A stretch of DNA of 7,006 nt, taken from the NCBI GenBank assembly GCA_945889545.1, contig CAMDCC010000161.1, forward strand, positions 1 to 7,006, in the 5' to 3' direction. Both the position numbers and the translations under genes were made by a program. How positions within the stretch are numbered: position 1 is the stretch's first letter; the number at the start of each line of letters is the position of its first letter. This stretch comes from Bifidobacterium breve. Lineage in GTDB: Bacteria; Actinomycetota; Acidimicrobiia; IMCC26256; PALSA-555. The notes under the pieces are model-generated. The model saw only the letters and a program-made list of their open reading frames with translations, was not told the origin of the DNA and ran no database searches. Below are positions 4,773 through 7,006 of the stretch, in pieces.

Positions 4773-5549
4773 ATGACCGAGCTCGTCCACCTCGAAGAGC
4801 GCACTGACGGCGTTGCCGTCATCACGCTCGATAACCCGCCCGTGAACGCACTGTCGCGCGCGCTCCTCGCCGAGCTCGCGACAGTCGCCCGGGCCCTCGC
4901 CAACAACGCAGCCGTGCGCGCGGTCGTTGTCACCGGCGCCGGGAAGGTGTTTGCCGCGGGTGCCGACATCACGGAGTTCGGCGGGCCTGATGAGGCTCGC
5001 GACATCGGTGAGCACTTCCGGGCCGCCTTCGACGCGGTGGCCGCGATCCCTCGACCCGTCATCGCAGCCATCCATGGTGTGGCACTGGGCGGCGGGTTCG
5101 AGCTGGCGATGGCCTGCGACCTCCGTGTCGCCGCCGATTCAGCACGAATCGGTCAGCCCGAGATCCTGCTCGGCGTGATCCCCGGCGCCGGCGCGACTCA
5201 ACGGCTCGCCCGACTCGTCGGCCCCGCGCGGGCCAAGCACCTGATCTGGAGCGGACGGCAGGTGAAGGCCGATGAAGCGCTCGCGCTCGGCCTCGTGGAC
5301 GAGGTCTTCCCCGCCGCGGCGCTGCACGACGGCGCGCTCGGCCTGGCGAGCTCGCTCGCGGCCGGGCCGACGATGGCGATCGCGCTCGCCAAGCGGGTGA
5401 TCGACGCCGGCCTCGACGCCCCATTGGAACGCGGGCTCGACCTCGAGGTCGAGGCGTTCGTGGAGGTGTTCGCCACCGACGACGCCAAGATCGGTGTGCG
5501 CAGCTTCCTCGACGACGGACCCGGCAAGGCCCAGTTCTCCGGGCGGTAG
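4773..5549 (+). CDS. Enoyl-CoA hydratase (crotonase family)
   Basis: Predicted to add water across the 2-enoyl-CoA double bond to give 3-hydroxyacyl-CoA, the substrate type of the divergent dehydrogenase. The 258-residue length is standard. The opening strand with ITLDNPPVNALS (17-28) and FAAGADITEF (60-69) fit the CoA- and oxyanion-binding regions. GVALGGGFELAMACDLRVAA (102-121) contains catalytic E110, and GQPEILLGVIPGAGATQRL (127-145) contains catalytic E130. The two glutamates have the same 20-residue spacing as E144/E164 of rat mitochondrial hydratase, so true hydratase activity is better supported than other crotonase reactions. The C-terminal ALAKRVIDAGLDAPLERGLDLE continues the usual helical region. 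The start ATG 4773 has only a short GGGG-type ribosome site and lies 9 bp after the VOC stop, consistent with coupled translation. It converges on the DUF2889 gene with a 28-bp gap. A specific paralogue name cannot be assigned. Confidence 0.95.
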   Translation: MTELVHLEERTDGVAVITLDNPPVNALSRALLAELATVARALANNAAVRAVVVTGAGKVFAAGADITEFGGPDEARDIGEHFRAAFDAVAAIPRPVIAAIHGVALGGGFELAMACDLRVAADSARIGQPEILLGVIPGAGATQRLARLVGPARAKHLIWSGRQVKADEALALGLVDEVFPAAALHDGALGLASSLAAGPTMAIALAKRVIDAGLDAPLERGLDLEVEAFVEVFATDDAKIGVRSFLDDGPGKAQFSGR

Positions 5550-5557
5550 GCACTGGA

Positions 5558-5585
5558 CGGCAATCACCGGGCGGCAATCACCGGA
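5558..5585. repeat. 14-bp tandem duplication between the convergent hydratase and DUF2889 genes
   Basis: CGGCAATCACCGG occurs at 5558-5570 and 5572-5584, a 14-bp period with one differing base at the unit end. The second copy contains the stop codon of the DUF2889 gene (minus-strand TGA at 5578-5580). It is too short for a hairpin terminator, and I see no T-rich terminator in this gap for either gene. Confidence 0.75.
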
Positions 5586-6603
5586 CGCTGATCGCGGCAA
5601 TCTGATCGAGCAAGGTGCCAACATCGGTCAACCCGCGCAGCACGTCGTTGAGGTGCGTGCACGTGGTCGTGCCGACGAACGTCTCGCGCACCCATGGGCG
5701 AAGGTCGCCGAGGTTGTGGCCGACCAGACGTGAAGCGCTCTCGATCGCGGCAGGGCACTCCTGCCACGGCAGCACGTTCGGCGTGGCCGCGATGCTCACG
5801 ATCGTGCGAGTCGCATCGTCGACGGTCGCGGCGACCGAGTACTCATGCACGACGGTCTCCACTGCATCGCTGTCGAAGTGGCTGTCACGGAAGAACACGT
5901 CGACGCGGTGCCCACCACCGGCCGCCACGGGTGGGATCACATCGATGCGTCGGAGGCGGCGCATTCCCATGGGCGGGAGATCGGTGATGTCGTGCCACGC
6001 GGCCAGATCGTCGGGGCGAGTGAGGCGCGGCGCTGGCGGTCCGAGCGGTGTCGGGTTCTGGCCGTGCTCTCGCAGCATGACCATCATCGATCCGTCACTC
6101 GCCCAGCCGGCACAGAGATCGGCGCGGGCACCCAGGTACTCGTCGGGCTTCCGGGCCCTCGGCACGGCGTCGGCACTCAACATCGCGTACCCCGAGACGA
6201 GCCCTGCTCCCGGAAGGTCGTCAAGCAGGAGGTAGAGAAGGCTGTGCGCCTTGCGGTTGTCGGGAACGATCTCGTCGACACGCGCCCGGAATCCCGGCCC
6301 CACCACTGCGCCGAGCAGTCCTTGCAGCGCGGGCGTCGCCGGATCCGTGCTCAGCACGTCGAGGTCGCGAGTCACACCGTTCACTTCGGCATCGACTCTC
6401 GCAGTGCCACACGTGACCCCGTCGCCGACGCTCGTAGTGAACGCATCGCGCGCTCGCCCGGTCATGATCATCCGACCCGGAATGCCCTCGGGCCTCGTGG
6501 TGTCGATGCTGCTGGTGCGGCGAATGGACCCTGGAGCCCGCGCCGGCGTCGACGCCACCGGCGCGTGCGGGCCTCGAGCGTCTGGTTTATGAAGCGGCGG
6601 CAC
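5578..6603 (-). CDS. DUF2889 domain-containing protein
   Basis: Function unknown; DUF2889 is a conserved bacterial family without an assigned reaction as far as I know. Family hallmarks I recognise are PGSIRRTSSID near the N-terminus (24-34), then GRARD (49-53). The middle has DNRKAHSLLYLLLDDLPGAG (115-134). In the C-terminal part come LPWQECPAAI (278-287), LVGHNLGDLR (293-302) and the signature CTHLNDVLRGL (315-325). The conserved Cys/His residues (C283, C315, H317) could bind metal or be catalytic; that is inference. There is no signal peptide or membrane segment, so it is probably cytosolic. The GTG start at 6603 is chosen because the conserved PGSIRRT segment lies upstream of the next Met (45); the preceding GGGG is a modest ribosome site. 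It converges on the hydratase and diverges from the anchored Thr-rich protein. Proximity to acyl-CoA genes hints at that metabolism but proves nothing. Confidence 0.85.
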   Translation of the reverse strand: MPPLHKPDARGPHAPVASTPARAPGSIRRTSSIDTTRPEGIPGRMIMTGRARDAFTTSVGDGVTCGTARVDAEVNGVTRDLDVLSTDPATPALQGLLGAVVGPGFRARVDEIVPDNRKAHSLLYLLLDDLPGAGLVSGYAMLSADAVPRARKPDEYLGARADLCAGWASDGSMMVMLREHGQNPTPLGPPAPRLTRPDDLAAWHDITDLPPMGMRRLRRIDVIPPVAAGGGHRVDVFFRDSHFDSDAVETVVHEYSVAATVDDATRTIVSIAATPNVLPWQECPAAIESASRLVGHNLGDLRPWVRETFVGTTTCTHLNDVLRGLTDVGTLLDQIAAISVR

Positions 6604-6634
6604 CGCCCCACTCTAGGAACCTGAATCTCAGAAG

Positions 6635-6688
6635 CCTGGACCTGAGAGCCGGGACCAAGCGCCTGAACCGGAGAGCCGGGACCAACGG
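6635..6688. repeat. Two-copy 27-bp tandem repeat in the divergent intergenic region
   Basis: Units at 6635-6661 and 6662-6688 match at 23 of 27 positions and share an identical 15-bp core GAGAGCCGGGACCAA (6644-6658, 6671-6685). A partial earlier unit, CCTGAATCTCAGAAG, precedes them at 6620-6634. The repeat lies between the DUF2889 start and the next gene's start, so it may act as paired protein-binding sites or be a neutral duplication. Confidence 0.75.
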
Positions 6689-6715
6689 CCCTGCCCGTCT
6701 CCCCGCCGTTGTCGT

Positions 6716-6721
6716 CATACT
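6716..6721 (+). promoter_or_regulatory. Weak -10-like hexamer before the last gene
   Basis: CATACT resembles a -10 box and lies 25 bp before the ATG at 6747, leaving room for the ribosome site. No -35 box is visible at 16-18 bp. Low-confidence prediction. Confidence 0.2.
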
Positions 6722-6734
6722 GAGGTCACGCGAC

Positions 6735-6741
6735 GAGGAGG
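6735..6741 (+). promoter_or_regulatory. Strong Shine-Dalgarno site fixing the last gene's start
   Basis: GAGGAGG ends 5 nt before ATG 6747. It is the best ribosome-binding site in the window and makes the short, edge-truncated frame after it credible as a gene. Confidence 0.75.
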
Positions 6742-6746
6742 CTGCC

Positions 6747-7006
6747 ATGTCGAACCGCATTCGGATCCTGCTGGGGGGTGCCCTCGTGGCCGCGTTGATC
6801 ATCGTCATGGTGGTCGTGTTCGGCAGTGAGGGTAACGACCAAAAAGCCGCGCCACCCACGACCACTTCTCAGCCGAGCACCACCACCACGACGGCCGCGC
6901 CAGCATTGGACACTTCGACGGTGGTGTGGCCGGTCGCGTCGAGCAGCACCCGATACGCCGAGCCGGTCGACGCCGCACGCGGTTTCGCCACCGACTTCGT
7001 CGGGAT
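6747..7006 (+). CDS. Membrane-anchored protein with Thr-rich linker (3' end outside window)
   Basis: The frame starts at ATG 6747 behind an excellent GAGGAGG and is open to the right edge (86 complete codons). Residues 7-26 (ILLGGALVAALIIVMVVVFG) form a signal anchor or uncleaved signal, with Arg residues on its cytoplasmic side. A Pro/Thr/Ser-rich linker follows (36-52, with a run of five Thr), typical of spacers that hold an extracellular domain away from the membrane. The first part of a globular domain is seen after it (VVWPVASSSTRYAEPVDAARGFATDFVG). I recall similar W-P...RY..P..AA..FA segments at the start of extracytoplasmic domains in actinobacterial hypothetical proteins, but cannot name the family. 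Transcribed divergently from the DUF2889 gene across a 143-bp region. Likely outside-facing; function unknown. Confidence 0.8.
   Translation, partial: MSNRIRILLGGALVAALIIVMVVVFGSEGNDQKAAPPTTTSQPSTTTTTAAPALDTSTVVWPVASSSTRYAEPVDAARGFATDFVG

Noticed and set aside
3747..5075. 442-codon open frame on the minus strand
   Set aside because: Antisense to the VOC and hydratase genes, whose motifs are decisive. Its repeated GDGRWIG segment is only the antisense of the VOC tail repeat.
5845..6624. 259-codon plus-strand frame antisense to the DUF2889 gene
   Set aside because: The DUF2889 signature on the other strand explains the region; this frame shows no motif or ribosome site.

Overview
The window is very GC-rich, with GTG starts alongside ATG and dense coding on both strands. 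This points to an actinomycete. The Thr-rich linker after an N-terminal anchor in the last gene, the DUF2889 protein and the beta-oxidation-type genes are reminiscent of Acidimicrobiia-like lineages, but that narrower placement is inference. I see no rRNA, tRNA, CRISPR array, insertion sequence or phage gene. Eight protein-coding genes are supportable; the other long open frames are shadows typical of GC-rich DNA.

Left part (1-2893, all plus strand): an envelope-flavoured block. It holds the 3' part of a single-pass membrane protein, a lipoprotein of the M15 D,D-carboxypeptidase type, a SnoaL/NTF2-like protein whose start overlaps the M15 stop (ATGA), and a secreted coiled-coil NlpC/P60 endopeptidase. 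The M15 and NlpC/P60 proteins both look like peptidoglycan hydrolases acting outside the membrane. The SnoaL-like gene between them is a cytosolic enzyme-type fold with no obvious wall role. Two perfect hairpins lie between SnoaL and NlpC/P60.

Middle part (2927-5549): an acyl-CoA block. A short 3-hydroxyacyl-CoA dehydrogenase (minus strand) diverges from a plus-strand pair, a two-domain VOC (glyoxalase/dioxygenase-fold) protein and a canonical enoyl-CoA hydratase 9 bp downstream. Hydratase and dehydrogenase catalyse consecutive beta-oxidation steps. A 49-bp divergent intergenic region carries an imperfect palindrome that overlaps the VOC start.

Right part (5578-7006): a DUF2889 protein (minus strand) converges on the hydratase, followed by a 143-bp divergent intergenic region with a 27-bp tandem repeat, then the 5' part of a membrane-anchored protein with a Thr-rich linker that runs off the window.

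No clear new biological system is present. The most interesting signals are small: in-frame tandem repeats at the extreme C-termini of two unrelated genes (SnoaL and VOC), an apparent leaderless promoter for the M15 gene, paired hairpins before the NlpC/P60 gene, the divergent palindrome, and non-standard active-site motifs in the dehydrogenase and the NlpC/P60 protein.
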